A DNA stretch of 64,000 nucleotides from Adiantum capillus-veneris (taxonomy: Eukaryota; Streptophyta; Polypodiopsida; Polypodiales; Pteridaceae), in contig CM043957.1 in NCBI GenBank assembly GCA_014529385.2, forward strand, positions 83,747,381-83,811,380, written 5' to 3'. The stretch's first letter is position 1. Every line of letters begins with the position of its first letter. The notes under the pieces are model-generated. The model had not been told where the DNA came from and made no database searches. It saw only the letters and a list, made by a program, of their open reading frames with translations. This document shows, piece by piece, positions 33,820 to 47,090 of this stretch. The position numbers and the translations under genes were made by a program.

Positions 33820-34180
33820 CCAGGAATTGAAGTAGGTTGTTGTGCAGCTGCAACATTGTCGACTCCTGTTCATTGGCCAGCCAAAAGAAGACGATTCAAG
33901 GCTGGCGATCTGTCAAACGGCACCTACATTGCCTACAAACTGGTCGTCGACAACAAGGACAACTTCACTGTGCTAGCAAAGAAGAGCCCCAACAGGTTAT
34001 ATGTTTGTGGTATCTGATCCTCATGAAGCCTCGTTTCTTTCCTTTGCTTGCGAGTTGCTTGCAGCGCCACGAACATTTCGTCCTGGAGGCTGGGGACGAA
34101 AGCCCACCGTTACTCTGAGGTATAAGATGCTTAGCAAAATAGTTGAGAAGGCCGGTGCACGTGCGCTAGTCCTGGTAAGA
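33820..34180 (+). pseudogene. Coding-like fragment, unidentified
   Basis: One frame reads ...RFKAGDLSNGTYIAYKLVV...LAKKSPNR to about 33995. It continues after a frameshift as GYMFVVSDPHEASFLSFACE...RYKMLSKIVEKAGARALVL, with a GTAAGA donor-like site at about 34174. The composition is protein-like and the GC content is higher than its surroundings. I do not recognise the family. It may be a captured or decayed exon. Confidence 0.3.
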
Positions 34181-34479
34181 ACTTGGCCTTTTTAAAGCAG
34201 TACTCTACTCAAGGCACAGATGCAGTGCTGACAAATTGTTGTTAGCAGGCGTAGTCTTTGAAATAGCCGCACGGTGGTCTCTTGTGAGGATGTAAAATGG
34301 TGAAATTGAGGGCGACTCCCAGGCGAACGCCTACTAAGCGTTTCTCCCCCCTCCGTCGCCTCCTCATTACCATCATCAACCCCCAGCTCAGGCGTTATCA
34401 TCTCCAACAATGTTGCAGCGCCGCAAGGTACCCCTCTACCCACCTCCTACGCGCTTGTAGCAAGCCATTACTCATCGTC

Positions 34480-34676
34480 CATAGGTGGTAGTGAAGGAGC
34501 AGAGATCCCTCTTTCAAATGGGGTGCACCAAACCCTACCCTCATGACCCTTCCCCTCCCTAGTTTGTTGCTGCAACCAGTCCATAGGTGGTAGTGAAGGA
34601 GCAGAGATCCCTCTTTCAAATGGGGTGCACGACCCTACCCTCATGATCCTTCCCCTCCCTAGTCTATTGCTGCAAA
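34480..34676 (+). repeat. ~93-bp tandem duplication
   Basis: The block CCATAGGTGGTAGTGAAGGA...CTTCCCCTCCCTAGT occurs twice in a row (starts near 34480 and 34579) with small differences. Confidence 0.85.
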
Positions 34677-34742
34677 CCAGTCCGCCTCGACGTGGACTGG
34701 TTGCAGCAAACTAGGGATGGGAAGGGTCATTAGGGTAGGGTC
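34631..34742 (+). repeat. Long hairpin: ~53/49-bp inverted repeat with 10-bp loop
   Basis: The left arm 34631-34683 (GACCCTACCCTCATGATCC...GCAAACCAGTCC) and the right arm 34694-34742 (GGACTGGTTGCAGC...TAGGGTAGGGTC) are reverse complements with a few mismatches and indels. The loop is GCCTCGACGT. The left arm is the second unit of the adjacent tandem duplication. Confidence 0.85.
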
Positions 34743-35145
34743 ATCTCTTAAAAAAGAAAACGGTTGCAGGGAGGTTTAGGGTCATGCGAATAGGACGATT
34801 TCTTGTTTTTCAAAGGAAAAATTACCCAAATACCCCTCTAATTTATGGAAATTCCTATACTCCTCAAATTTCAAGAATTCCCAAAATATCCCCAATATTC
34901 AATATTTTTTCATAAACTCCCATAATGCCCTTCAAATTTCCAAAATTCCCAAAATACCCCTAAATGTGACATTAAAATTTTCCAAAAATAAAAAAATTTG
35001 TAGCTTTTCATAAGAAGATTGATTTTCTATCAATACAAGATGCTAAAACTAGAATTTGAGTTGGTTATGTAGGCCTTGCAGATGAATTGCCTCGTTTGTG
35101 TTTAGACATAATTGCCTTTTTTTACGAGGTAATTTGTGAGAAATT

Positions 35146-36876
35146 ACATGTTAAGCACTCAAAAACAGATCTCAATAGTAAAAAAGGAATGAAGAGTAGA
35201 AAATCTTGACCAATGTAGCCAAAATAGATAAAAGGCTATTTTGGGAATTTCCACAAATTAGAGGGCCAGGGACCTTTTGTAGCATGCGGCACCGCAGGCA
35301 AAGAAAGCAGCACCACAAGCATATATTTCAATTGTGTGTCTCTTGGGCAAACGATGGTGAGGCGGCATGATGTTGAGGTGTTTACAACGGATGATAGTAC
35401 AACGACATCTGCAATGATGGTGAGCAATGGGAGGGCTTTTTTTTTCATGATGGAAGGGACTGGGGCATTGGATTGTAGCCATAGACATCAATCAATGTAT
35501 AGAAGAAACAATTATGCTCCTGCGTTGGTTGCTCTTCTTTATGTGCTGCTCCAAAGGATCCTGGCAGGCTTTGGAAGCTTTAAATTGCCATTATGTGAGT
35601 GAGGCAGGCGTGGATATCCTATGACCTTACTCACAGTGTAGGAGCTTTTAAGGAATTGTTGCTTCATGACTTTACCTCTGCATCCTGCAAGAAAATGCAC
35701 TTGAGGCTTGGGACTTTTCTGTGCAGAAGAACTTGCATTTGACTCTTGGTCGTATCGCTTTTGTTTAATGATCATGATAGACTCATTAGGCAAGAAATTG
35801 TCCTCACGAAAAGTGGTTCTAGAAGCGAAATGATAAGATCAAGCAGCCTTTTGGAGGTCCTACAAGGCACCTCTCCAAGATTTATTTTATCCTTAAATTT
35901 ACAATTAGAAGGTCTCAAAGTATTAAGAGGTAGCTTAGAAGCCAATGTTGCACAAGTTGTCAAGGAACTTAAGCGAGATGAGAACTTTTGGTAACTAGTA
36001 AATTGGAGCTTTCCACAACCCTTTTACTGCCTCTTATCAAAATACCTTGCCGCTTTGCTTTTATATTGGACTTCTCCATTAAAATATTGTCTAAGATCTC
36101 AAGCATGTCAACACCTATGTTCACAAATGCAGAAGACAGCAATCAGATCCATGACAGCTAGACATATTAACCTCTCAAACAATTTAACTTGCTTGTACAA
36201 GCAAGTGCTACATTCTCTAAAATGATCCTCCATTTTACTCAGATTTTCCACTATAACTATGACTCTATCAACTTCTCTCTCGAGCACAAAAATTCAGTTT
36301 TCTTCACAAGTATTACCTTCCAAAGGAACGCTCTCAATGTGATGCAACCATTTTGAAAAGAGCTGACAACCTTCTATGCTTCCTTGGTTGATTTTTCCCC
36401 TTTCATGGTCCTGTCTATCCAGACAAGCCCCAATTTTCACTTGCAAGCTTCCACTAAAGAATGTCGTTGTCTATAAATCTGTTTGAGTAAAGGAGACTTT
36501 AGATATCAGCTTTTGACACAACTAAGCAAAGCAACAACTAAACATCTATCTGCTTCACATGAGCCTCATAGAATGGGCCCTTCTCTTTTGTTCTTCGCAT
36601 ATCTTAACATGGATTAATTGTTAGTCAAGTCTGGTAAAAAGCAATAGAAAAATCACACCTCAAGAATCTTGTTGAGATGGTCATGAGGCAGTATGGTATG
36701 CTTGAGCTCATCATCCATGCATTGGGCACATCAGTTCATTATTGCCACTACATATGTCATCAATGTAGTTGTAGCGGGTGCATCCATAACTTATTTCTCT
36801 CATTTCCTCCACCATTTTAGTGTCAAGCTAGCAAGAGGAAAGGGAGGGGCACTCAAGGGTGCTGCACTGGGAAGCT

Positions 36877-36921
<45 letters not shown>

Positions 36922-37639
36922 CTTGTTCTCACTTGCTTTAGGCCCTTGTTTTGTCTTGTTTATATGTTAGGCAGGCACTTTTGAGTGTTCTGAGCTCTCT
37001 TGAGAGTGACATCTACACAAGGATTGGACATTACATTTGCATTATTTGGCACATGTTTGTGCACAGTTATCATTTGTAGTGATTATACTTTGATGTATGT
37101 TGTGCTTCAGTCGTGCCATAATACGCTTTTGTGGAGCCATTTTTTGGCATTTACGACAATCCTAGCCATTTTTGAGATGGTTCGGAATATGGTCATTGAA
37201 CCATTCTTTGTTGGCACTTATAGTAGTCCCAACCATTTGTGAGACTTGGTCCGGAAGATGTTCATTGTTGAGCTTAACCATAGTCCTATCTGTTGAGCTT
37301 TTGGAGGGTCATGGTGAGGTTTTATTGAGTTGGGAAATTCTTGAATGTTGAGATCTCTATGGTGTGATACAAGTTTGCTAATGTACCCCTTTTTCAAGGC
37401 CTCACCATAGGTTATGCATAGAGAGGACTAAGTTGTTTTGACACCATGTCAATGGTCTATTTGGGTCAGTCCAATGATCAATTTATTGATTTTGAGATCA
37501 TTTTCTTTTATTTTTTGTTGAGATTTTTCTCTAGTTACAAGAAGAGTCTCTACCAAAATTCCCTAGGATTCTCACCATAAATTTGGTCTTCTCAATGTAG
37601 TGTTTACCTCTTGCAATTATGACCGCTTCTTCTAATAAA
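35146..37639. other. No recognised gene; contains a (GA)n tract; repeated at 43628-46119
   Basis: Frames up to ~90 codons are present but none is recognisable. A + strand frame at 35746-35994 looks protein-like but has no known motif. The (GA) tract is 36881-36917 here (37 nt) and 45363-45397 in unit 2 (35 nt). Confidence 0.4.
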
Positions 37640-38418
37640 TACATCTATAACATGAGGAAGTTCGATGTTACAAACTCTCCATGTGGAACGAGAAGATTCA
37701 AAATGTCTTGATCCAAAAAGGTTAGTTGGAGCCATTGTTTTAGTGCCAAGAGGGTGATGGATACATGGGTGCACAAGGGAAAGTGCTTCATGCCAAAGCT
37801 AGATCCACTATTCGTCTACACCTTGTAGAGTGAGTGCATTTCACTATTGTTAGTGAAACCACTTGTAAAGCCTTATGATATAAATTTTGTAGTATATATG
37901 AGAGCAAGAGCGCAAGTAACAAAGTTTACTTGATGAAGAAGCTACTTGAGCTTTGTATAAAAGATTTTATACATAGTGACGTATGTGGTCTTATGCATAC
38001 CAAGTCTCTAAGGGGAGCTAGCTATTTTGCTACATTCATAGATGGCTCTACTAGGATATATATGTTGAAACATAAGGATCTACTCTTCTTTGCATTTCAG
38101 AAATTTATCACATTAGCCATAAAATCAAACAGATAAGAAGCTCAAAAGCTTAAGGGCTGATAATGTAGGGGAATATGTCTCCAAGGAGTTTGCAGACTTC
38201 TCTACTAGAAGAGGGATTTGGTGGCAGTTTACTGCACCTTATACACTTGCTCAAAATAGATTAGGTGAAAGAATGAATCAAAAAATTTAGAAAAAGGTCA
38301 CAACTATGCTTTCTATAAAAAATTTGACTCAAGGTTTTTGGGTAGAGGCTATTTTGATATCGGTCCACATTGTAAACGGATCACCTAGTATGCTATTAAA
38401 TTACCAAACTCTAGAGGT
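37640..38418 (+). pseudogene. Old copia fragment (gag joined to integrase), unit 1
   Basis: The fragment begins with a gag N-terminus like that of the younger element (KFDVTN, then after a frameshift WNEKIQNVLIQK). It then jumps over protease to an integrase core: HSDVCG (37969-), RADNVGEY (38154-) and GERMNQKI, with the triad positions still D, D and E. A TAG follows MNQKI. Internal deletion, stops and frameshifts make it a dead relic. The younger copia element is inserted at its right end (target GAGGT). Confidence 0.75.
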
Positions 38419-38610
38419 TGAAGGAGTACGAGCGGAAGTGCGACGCGAGAGAGAGTGCGAGAACAACAGCACGACGATATGGTGAACTCGCTCTACTGTA
38501 ATGTGTAGAGCATAGTGAGTTCTTATTAGGTTTTTACAAAAGAATATATGTACATACCTGGCGGCCCACCCACTTACCTGGGCGACCACATTGGGCTTTA
38601 TACCCCAACA
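38419..38610 (-). repeat. 3' LTR of copia copy 1
   Basis: 192 bp, TG...CA on the element strand. It looks identical to 46899-47090. Confidence 0.95.
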
Positions 38611-38624
38611 ACCTCCCACTTAAA
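38611..38624 (-). promoter_or_regulatory. Polypurine tract of copia copy 1
   Basis: On the element strand this reads TTTAAGTGGGAGGT, directly followed by TGTTGGGG. It is the same tract as in element A. Confidence 0.85.
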
Positions 38625-38699
38625 GTCAAATGTGGTACTTTAAGTGTGAGAGAAGCTACTATACAAGCTAATATACAAGAGATGTAGAGAAGTGATGTA

Positions 38700-41600
38700 C
38701 TACCCTACACCTAACTGCTTGCGAAAATGCGCAAAGCTCTCTGAGGGAAGTCCTTTTGTAAGTAGATCAGCAGGATTTTCTGTGGTGTGAACTTTGACAA
38801 GCTGAAGTTGCTTATCCTCGAGCATTTCCCTGATGAAATGATACTTCACATCCACATGCTTTGTCTTTGAGTGATAAACTGGATTGCGAGCCAATTGTAT
38901 AGCACTTTGACTATCACAATATAACACAGGCATCTCTTCTTTGATTCCCAAATCTGTTACTAGTCGATTAAGCCAAATTGATTCTTTGCATACCTCTGAT
39001 GCTGCAACATATTCAGCCTCTGTACTAGACTGAGTAACACAATCTTGTAATCTAGAACGCCATGATACTGCTCCACCAGCCAATGTAAAGACATACCCTG
39101 ACGTAGACCTTCGGTTGTCTAAGTCACCTGCATAATCCGAGTCTGTAAAACCCTTTACACTTAGCTCCTGACTCCCATAGCATATACGCATACTCTTTGT
39201 AGCTTTCAGGTATCTCAATATTCCTTTCATTGCCTCCCAATGTTTCTTGCCTGGGTTTGACATGTATCGACTTACTACTCCCACTGCAAATGCAATGTCT
39301 GGGCGAGTAGCAATCATTGCATACATTAAACTACCCACTGCAAACGCATATGGAATCTTATCCATTTCAGCCTGTTCTTCCTCAAACACAGGACAATCTT
39401 GTTTGCTAAGTTTCACATATGGTGGCAATGGAACACTCAGTGCCTTTCCCTTCTCCATATTGAAACGTTGCAAAACCTTGTCAATATACTCTGTTTGAGA
39501 TAACCAAATCAACTTCTTTGATCTGTCTCTCTCAATGCGCATACCAAGTATATGACTTGCCTCACCCATGTCTTTCATGTCAAACGATTTTGCCATCTTT
39601 GACTTCAAAGCTGAAATTTCTTCCAAGTGCTTGCCAACAATCAACATGTCATCCACATACAAAATAAGGATCAACCAACTACCATCCTTAGCCTTCTTTG
39701 TATATAGACAGTGATCGAACTCACTACGTTTGTAGCCTTGAGAAAGCATAAACTTGTGGAATTTATGGTACCATGCCCTCGGTGATTGTTTTAAGCCATA
39801 AAGACTCTTTAACAACTGCCATACCCAATCTTCTTTGCCTTTCTCAACAAACCCTTTCTGGCTGCTGCATGTAAATTTCCACATCTAAATCACCATGCAA
39901 GAACGCTGTCTTGACATCCATTTGGTGCAACACCAAATCTAATATGGCAACCACTGCAAGAAAGCATCTCAATGTAGTCATCTTGACCACCAGAGAGAAG
40001 ACTTCATCAAAGTCAATGCCTTGTTCTTGCTTAAAGCCCTTGGCAACAAGCCTTGCTTTGTACTTTGGCTGACTATCATGAGCGGTGATCTTATACCTGT
40101 AAACCCATTTACAAGGTAGAGCCTTTTTGCCCTGTAATAATTTAACTAGCTTCCATGTCTTGTTTTTATGCAGAGCTGTCATCTCTAACTGCATGGCCAA
40201 TTGCCAATTCCCGGAGTCCTTCATTTGCACTGCTTCCTTGTAACATGAAGGCTCATTGCAATCAGTCAACATGACATAGTTCATAGATGGAACAAACCTA
40301 TCAGGCGGTTGCGTGACACGTCCAGATCTACGCACAATAGGTGGCTCAGGCTCAGCCACAACCTGTGGTTCCACTCTATCCTGTCCTTGCTCCTCTTGAG
40401 CCCTGACATTTTGTCTTGCACGTGCAGGTCCATCTTCTTGGAAGACAACTCTTCTAATCTCCTCAACCCTCTCTGGTTTAGAATGATATTTGGATTCATT
40501 AAAGTGAACATCATTTCTACGGAAAACCTTTCTGGATTCGGGATCCCAAAGTCTGTACCCCATCTCACCAGAATTACCATAGCCTAGAAAGATGCACTTT
40601 CTACTCTTTGGCTCAAGTTTGTTCCTAAATTCCTTTGGAACGTGAGTATATGCCTCACAACCAAAGACTCTGAGATGCTTGTATGAGGGCATTTTGCCTG
40701 ACCATACCATCTCTGGCACTGAATCCTTCTGCAAAACCTTGCTAGGAGATCTATTTACAAGATGAAGAGCTGTTGATACAGCTTCAGCCCAAAACCCATT
40801 TGGAAATTGTGCATTAGACAACATACTTCTGACCTTCTCTTGTATGGTCCTATTCATCCTCTCAGCAACACCATTTTGAGGAGGATTGTAAGGAGCAGTA
40901 AGTACACGTTTTATACCTTTTGACTCACAAAAGTCCTGAAAGGCCTTTGAAACATACTCTCCACCATTGTCAGTGCGTAAGCATTTAAGCTTCTTGCCAC
41001 TCTGATTCTCCACAAGTGTCACAAACGTTTTGAAAACACTAAACGCTTCATCCTTGTGCTTGAGAAAGTAAACCCATACTTTCCTCGAGTAATCATCTAT
41101 AAATGTCATAAAGTAAGAAGCTCCCCCTAGAGATAGGTTAGGCATAGGTCCACACAAATCACTATGAACAAGTGCCAACTGTGTATCTCTTCTACTGCTT
41201 CTATGCTTATGTGGCTGTTGTGTTTGCTTACCATACAGAAAATGTTCACAGAATTCAAAATCATTAAATGAAAAGCCACGCAAATAACCAGAACGAGACA
41301 AGATTTCCATTCCCTTCTTGGACATATGTCCTAACCGGCTATGCCACAAAGAAACGTTCGGCTGCTCGGTTACATTGATTACATTTTTAGAGACATTTGA
41401 TACATAAATCATGTAAAGTCCTCCAAACTTTACTCCATGTGCTACTGTCATAGAACCCTTGGATATCTTCCACATGTTCTGTCCAAAAATGGTGACGTAG
41501 CCAGCATCATCAAGTAAACCCGTGCTGATCAATCTCTTTGTAATTGCGGGAACATGTCTCACATTCTTTAGCGTGAAAGAAGAGCCATTCTGAAACTTCA

Positions 41601-42681
41601 ATTGAACATCTCCAACACCTAAGATCTCACATGTCTGCCCATTGCCTAGCCGAACATGATCTTTAGTGGTCACATAGGAGGTAAACCACTCCTTGTTTGG
41701 AGACACATGAAGTGATGCCCCTGAGTCTATAATCCAGTCACTCAGTGCATTTCCATCAGATGTTGTAAGAAGAGCTGAGTCCATCGTATTCTTCAAGAAG
41801 TAGATGTCTCCTGACACTAGACTGTCATCCTCTGCAACAGTGCTTGTCACATTTATTTCTTGAATCTTCACTGAGGACTTGTTCTTCTCACCATGGTCTT
41901 CAGCTTTCTCTTTGCCTTTTTCTGCTTTCCATTCGGTGCAGTCTCTTTTCATGTGACCCTTCTTGCCACAATGGTAGCATTCTATGTCACTCTTGCCTTT
42001 AGCACTGCGGGACTTGCTACGAGACTGATTCCTGTTTCCACCTTTGTACTTTTCTTTGGTCCTTCCCCTGACAACTAAGGCTGTTCCTTTGCCTTTGTCC
42101 ATTGTCTTTCTATTGGTTTCTTCAGTAAGCAGACTTCCTTCTACACATGCTATGTTCAAACCATCTGGAGGTGCAGAATTACTCAAAGCTGTGCGAAAAG
42201 TGTCCCAACTTTCTGGCAATGTGATCAACAGGAACATAGCTCTAACAGGTTCATCAAACTTGACACCTTGAGCTGACAACTGACTATAGATTGTGTGGAA
42301 TTCATTCAGATGATTGGACATAGGTGTCCCTTCTTTCATCTTCAAGTCAACAAGCTTCTTAAGCCAGTATACCTATGAAGCTGCACTCTGCTTCTCATAA
42401 AGATCACTCAGCTTTAACCATGCTTGATAAGCCAAAATCTCTTTATCTACATTGAAGTAAACGCTTTCTGCCAAAGTCAGCATAATGGTAGAAAGTGCCA
42501 ATTCATCCATTTCGCTCCATTCATCTTCGTCCATATCTTCTGGTTTTATCCCCTCGAGCTTTATAGGTTTTATCTGCTTCTTTTGTACCAACACGTGCCA
42601 AATCTGCTGCTTCCACAATGGGAAATTGGTTCCATCCAGCTTCTTGATATTGTAAAGAGCAGTGTCCTGTGATCCAGCCAT
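38700..42681 (-). pseudogene. Copia gag-pol with one nonsense codon and one frameshift, copy 1
   Basis: The ATG at 42681 starts gag (MAGSQDTALYN). A TAG at 42373-42375 interrupts the frame, which then continues unchanged to 39844. From the codon at 42345, C-x2-C-x4-H-x4-C (CYHCGKKGHMKRDC) lies at 123-136, the protease DSGAS at 207-211, and the integrase triad at D396, D459 and E495. The last Cys of the HHCC finger is Phe (CEHF; element A has CEHC). After IYMQQPE an extra A (CCAGAAAGGG against CCAGAAGGG in element A) shifts the frame, and RT-RNase H continues in 39884-38700 with YVDD intact. A full polyprotein cannot be made without suppression of both lesions. Confidence 0.95.
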
Positions 42682-45358
42682 AGCTACGCTTCACAGTAGT
42701 TTACTTTCCTGGGAAAAATTCGGCAGAGTTTCCCCTGTAAACTGACCTCTGAACCAATATCAACCTGTCAAATGAACCAAGAAAGCTTTAGATTCTGCAT
42801 AAATTTCGACAGAGTCTCCTTTGTAAAATGGATATGGTGTACTCAAAAACAGATCAAAAAACAACTCAAAAACATTGTCTCTCTGACACTGTAAGCTGCG
42901 GGTAAACCTGTCCTGTCTCTCACTGTCCTGTCACTGTTCTGTAAGCATAGACTACGACAATGCCTCAACGGCAGTAAAGCAAAGATGCAATCCCAACTGT
43001 CTAACTCACAGTCAATACATCCTAGCTGCCTATCTAAGGGTGCTCGAGGGATCGCTCCAAGACCTGTATCACCGAAAGGATCTCAACATTCGAGAATCCC
43101 CCAACTCAATAAAACCTCACTCGACCCTCAACAAAGGCTGCAGTAAATCTGACAGTACATAGACTTCCCACAAAGTCATACATCCACAAATTTCCCAGTG
43201 TATGCTGTAACTGCTGCGGCGGTTGCTTGCTGCGTGACTCACAGCCAGCAAACCCTCAACAGACATACATCATCTCTGACAATACATCCCATGTGGAAGT
43301 ACCTGCAATGTAAGGATGAAATCTGGAATATCAAGCAGCAAACACAAGCTACTTGATGAACTAGTGGATGTCGCCTACAGTCTGTGTGTAGATGCGCCCG
43401 TGTCGTATGTGACACGTCTCCAAGAACTGTGAGCCGTCCTTCAATGTGTAGATAGCCACAAATCAACACTCTGGGAGTGTCGATATCCTCAGCACCTGCA
43501 GTCGTAGGCCGAAAACCCCAAATTTGCAGAGTCGGATCTGCACCCGCTGAGACCACGTAGTCGAAAATGGCCTGCGTAGACCTTTGTCGAAGCCTAACGG
43601 TGGCCGAGATGACCTCAGAATGAAATTACATGTTAAGCACTCAAAAACAGATCTCAATAGTAAAAAAGGAATGAAGAGTAGAAAATCTTGACCAATGTAG
43701 CCAAAATAGATAAAAGGCTATTTTGGGAATTTCCACAAATTAGAGGGCCAGGGACCTTTTGTAGCATGCGGCACCGCAGGCAAAGAAAGCAGCACCACAA
43801 GCATATATTTCAATTGTGTGTCTCTTGGGCAAACGATGGTGAGGCGGCATGATGTTGAGGTGTTTACAACGGATGATAGTACAACGACATCTGCAATGAT
43901 GGTGAGCAATGGGAGGGCTTTTTTTTTCATGATGGAAGGGACTGGGGCATTGGATTGTAGCCATAGACATCAATCAATGTATAGAAGAAACAATTATGCT
44001 CCTGCGTTGGTTGCTCTTCTTTATGTGCTGCTCCAAAGGATCCTGGCAGGCTTTGGAAGCTTTAAATTGCCATTATGTGAGTGAGGCAGGCGTGGATATC
44101 CTATGACCTTACTCACAGTGTAGGAGCTTTTAAGGAATTGTTGCTTCATGACTTTACCTCTGCATCCTGCAAGAAAATGCACTTGAGGCTTGGGACTTTT
44201 CTGTGCAGAAGAACTTGCATTTGACTCTTGGTCGTATCGCTTTTGTTTAATGATCATGATAGACTCATTAGGCAAGAAATTGTCCTCACGAAAAGTGGTT
44301 CTAGAAGCGAAATGATAAGATCAAGCAGCCTTTTGGAGGTCCTACAAGGCACCTCTCCAAGATTTATTTTATCCTTAAATTTACAATTAGAAGGTCTCAA
44401 AGTATTAAGAGGTAGCTTAGAAGCCAATGTTGCACAAGTTGTCAAGGAACTTAAGCGAGATGAGAACTTTTGGTAACTAGTAAATTGGAGCTTTCCACAA
44501 CCCTTTTACTGCCTCTTATCAAAATACCTTGCCGCTTTGCTTTTATATTGGACTTCTCCATTAAAATATTGTCTAAGATCTCAAGCATGTCAACACCTAT
44601 GTTCACAAATGCAGAAGACAGCAATCAGATCCATGACAGCTAGACATATTAACCTCTCAAACAATTTAACTTGCTTGTACAAGCAAGTGCTACATTCTCT
44701 AAAATGATCCTCCATTTTACTCAGATTTTCCACTATAACTATGACTCTATCAACTTCTCTCTCGAGCACAAAAATTCAGTTTTCTTCACAAGTATTACCT
44801 TCCAAAGGAACGCTCTCAATGTGATGCAACCATTTTGAAAAGAGCTGACAACCTTCTATGCTTCCTTGGTTGATTTTTCCCCTTTCATGGTCCTGTCTAT
44901 CCAGACAAGCCCCAATTTTCACTTGCAAGCTTCCACTAAAGAATGTCGTTGTCTATAAATCTGTTTGAGTAAAGGAGACTTTAGATATCAGCTTTTGACA
45001 CAACTAAGCAAAGCAACAACTAAACATCTATCTGCTTCACATGAGCCTCATAGAATGGGCCCTTCTCTTTTGTTCTTCGCATATCTTAACATGGATTAAT
45101 TGTTAGTCAAGTCTGGTAAAAAGCAATAGAAAAATCACACCTCAAGAATCTTGTTGAGATGGTCATGAGGCAGTATGGTATGCTTGAGCTCATCATCCAT
45201 GCATTGGGCACATCAGTTCATTATTGCCACTACATATGTCATCAATGTAGTTGTAGCGGGTGCATCCATAACTTATTTCTCTCATTTCCTCCACCATTTT
45301 AGTGTCAAGCTAGCAAGAGGAAAGGGAGGGGCACTCAAGGGTGCTGCACTGGGAAGCT

Positions 45359-45401
<43 letters not shown>

Positions 45402-46119
45402 CTTGTTCTCACTTGCTTTAGGCCCTTGTTTTGTCTTGTTTATATGTTAGGCAGGCACTTTTGAGTGTTCTGAGCTCTCTTGAGAGTGACATCTACACAA
45501 GGATTGGACATTACATTTGCATTATTTGGCACATGTTTGTGCACAGTTATCATTTGTAGTGATTATACTTTGATGTATGTTGTGCTTCAGTCGTGCCATA
45601 ATACGCTTTTGTGGAGCCATTTTTTGGCATTTACGACAATCCTAGCCATTTTTGAGATGGTTCGGAATATGGTCATTGAACCATTCTTTGTTGGCACTTA
45701 TAGTAGTCCCAACCATTTGTGAGACTTGGTCCGGAAGATGTTCATTGTTGAGCTTAACCATAGTCCTATCTGTTGAGCTTTTGGAGGGTCATGGTGAGGT
45801 TTTATTGAGTTGGGAAATTCTTGAATGTTGAGATCTCTATGGTGTGATACAAGTTTGCTAATGTACCCCTTTTTCAAGGCCTCACCATAGGTTATGCATA
45901 GAGAGGACTAAGTTGTTTTGACACCATGTCAATGGTCTATTTGGGTCAGTCCAATGATCAATTTATTGATTTTGAGATCATTTTCTTTTATTTTTTGTTG
46001 AGATTTTTCTCTAGTTACAAGAAGAGTCTCTACCAAAATTCCCTAGGATTCTCACCATAAATTTGGTCTTCTCAATGTAGTGTTTACCTCTTGCAATTAT
46101 GACCGCTTCTTCTAATAAA

Positions 46120-46898
46120 TACATCTATAACATGAGGAAGTTCGATGTTACAAACTCTCCATGTGGAACGAGAAGATTCAAAATGTCTTGATCCAAAAAG
46201 GTTAGTTGGAGCCATTGTTTTAGTGCCAAGAGGGTGATGGATACATGGGTGCACAAGGGAAAGTGCTTCATGCCAAAGCTAGATCCACTATTCGTCTACA
46301 CCTTGTAGAGTGAGTGCATTTCACTATTGTTAGTGAAACCACTTGTAAAGCCTTATGATATAAATTTTGTAGTATATATGAGAGCAAGAGCGCAAGTAAC
46401 AAAGTTTACTTGATGAAGAAGCTACTTGAGCTTTGTATAAAAGATTTTATACATAGTGACGTATGTGGTCTTATGCATACCAAGTCTCTAAGGGGAGCTA
46501 GCTATTTTGCTACATTCATAGATGGCTCTACTAGGATATATATGTTGAAACATAAGGATCTACTCTTCTTTGCATTTCAGAAATTTATCACATTAGCCAT
46601 AAAATCAAACAGATAAGAAGCTCAAAAGCTTAAGGGCTGATAATGTAGGGGAATATGTCTCCAAGGAGTTTGCAGACTTCTCTACTAGAAGAGGGATTTG
46701 GTGGCAGTTTACTGCACCTTATACACTTGCTCAAAATAGATTAGGTGAAAGAATGAATCAAAAAATTTAGAAAAAGGTCACAACTATGCTTTCTATAAAA
46801 AATTTGACTCAAGGTTTTTGGGTAGAGGCTATTTTGATATCGGTCCACATTGTAAACGGATCACCTAGTATGCTATTAAATTACCAAACTCTAGAGGT
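46120..46898 (+). pseudogene. Old copia fragment, unit 2 copy
   Basis: Duplicate of 37640-38418, with the same internal deletion, frameshift and stop. It ends at GAGGT (46894-46898), the target-site duplication of the inserted younger copia element. Confidence 0.75.
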
Positions 46899-47090
46899 TG
46901 AAGGAGTACGAGCGGAAGTGCGACGCGAGAGAGAGTGCGAGAACAACAGCACGACGATATGGTGAACTCGCTCTACTGTAATGTGTAGAGCATAGTGAGT
47001 TCTTATTAGGTTTTTACAAAAGAATATATGTACATACCTGGCGGCCCACCCACTTACCTGGGCGACCACATTGGGCTTTATACCCCAACA
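46899..47090 (-). repeat. 3' LTR of copia copy 2
   Basis: 192 bp, ending at the + strand bases TATACCCCAACA. It pairs with 52248-52439. Confidence 0.95.

Larger units (their letters stand above)
35140..43621. repeat. Tandem segmental duplication, unit 1 (8,482 bp)
   Basis: The unit repeats immediately at 43622 with an offset of 8,482 bp, falling to 8,480 after the GA tract. The sequence GAAATT occurs at 35140-35145, at the junction 43622-43627 and at the end of unit 2 (52102-52107). This is a 6-bp microhomology between otherwise unrelated flanks. Confidence 0.95.
38419..43621 (-). mobile_element. Copia element copy 1, lacking its 5' LTR
   Basis: 3' LTR 38419-38610, PPT 38611-38624, gag-pol 38700-42681 and most of the leader are present. 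The sequence switches at 43622 to the start of duplication unit 2, so the PBS and 5' LTR are missing. The left flank carries GAGGT (38414-38418), the same target-site bases as the complete copy. Confidence 0.95.
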
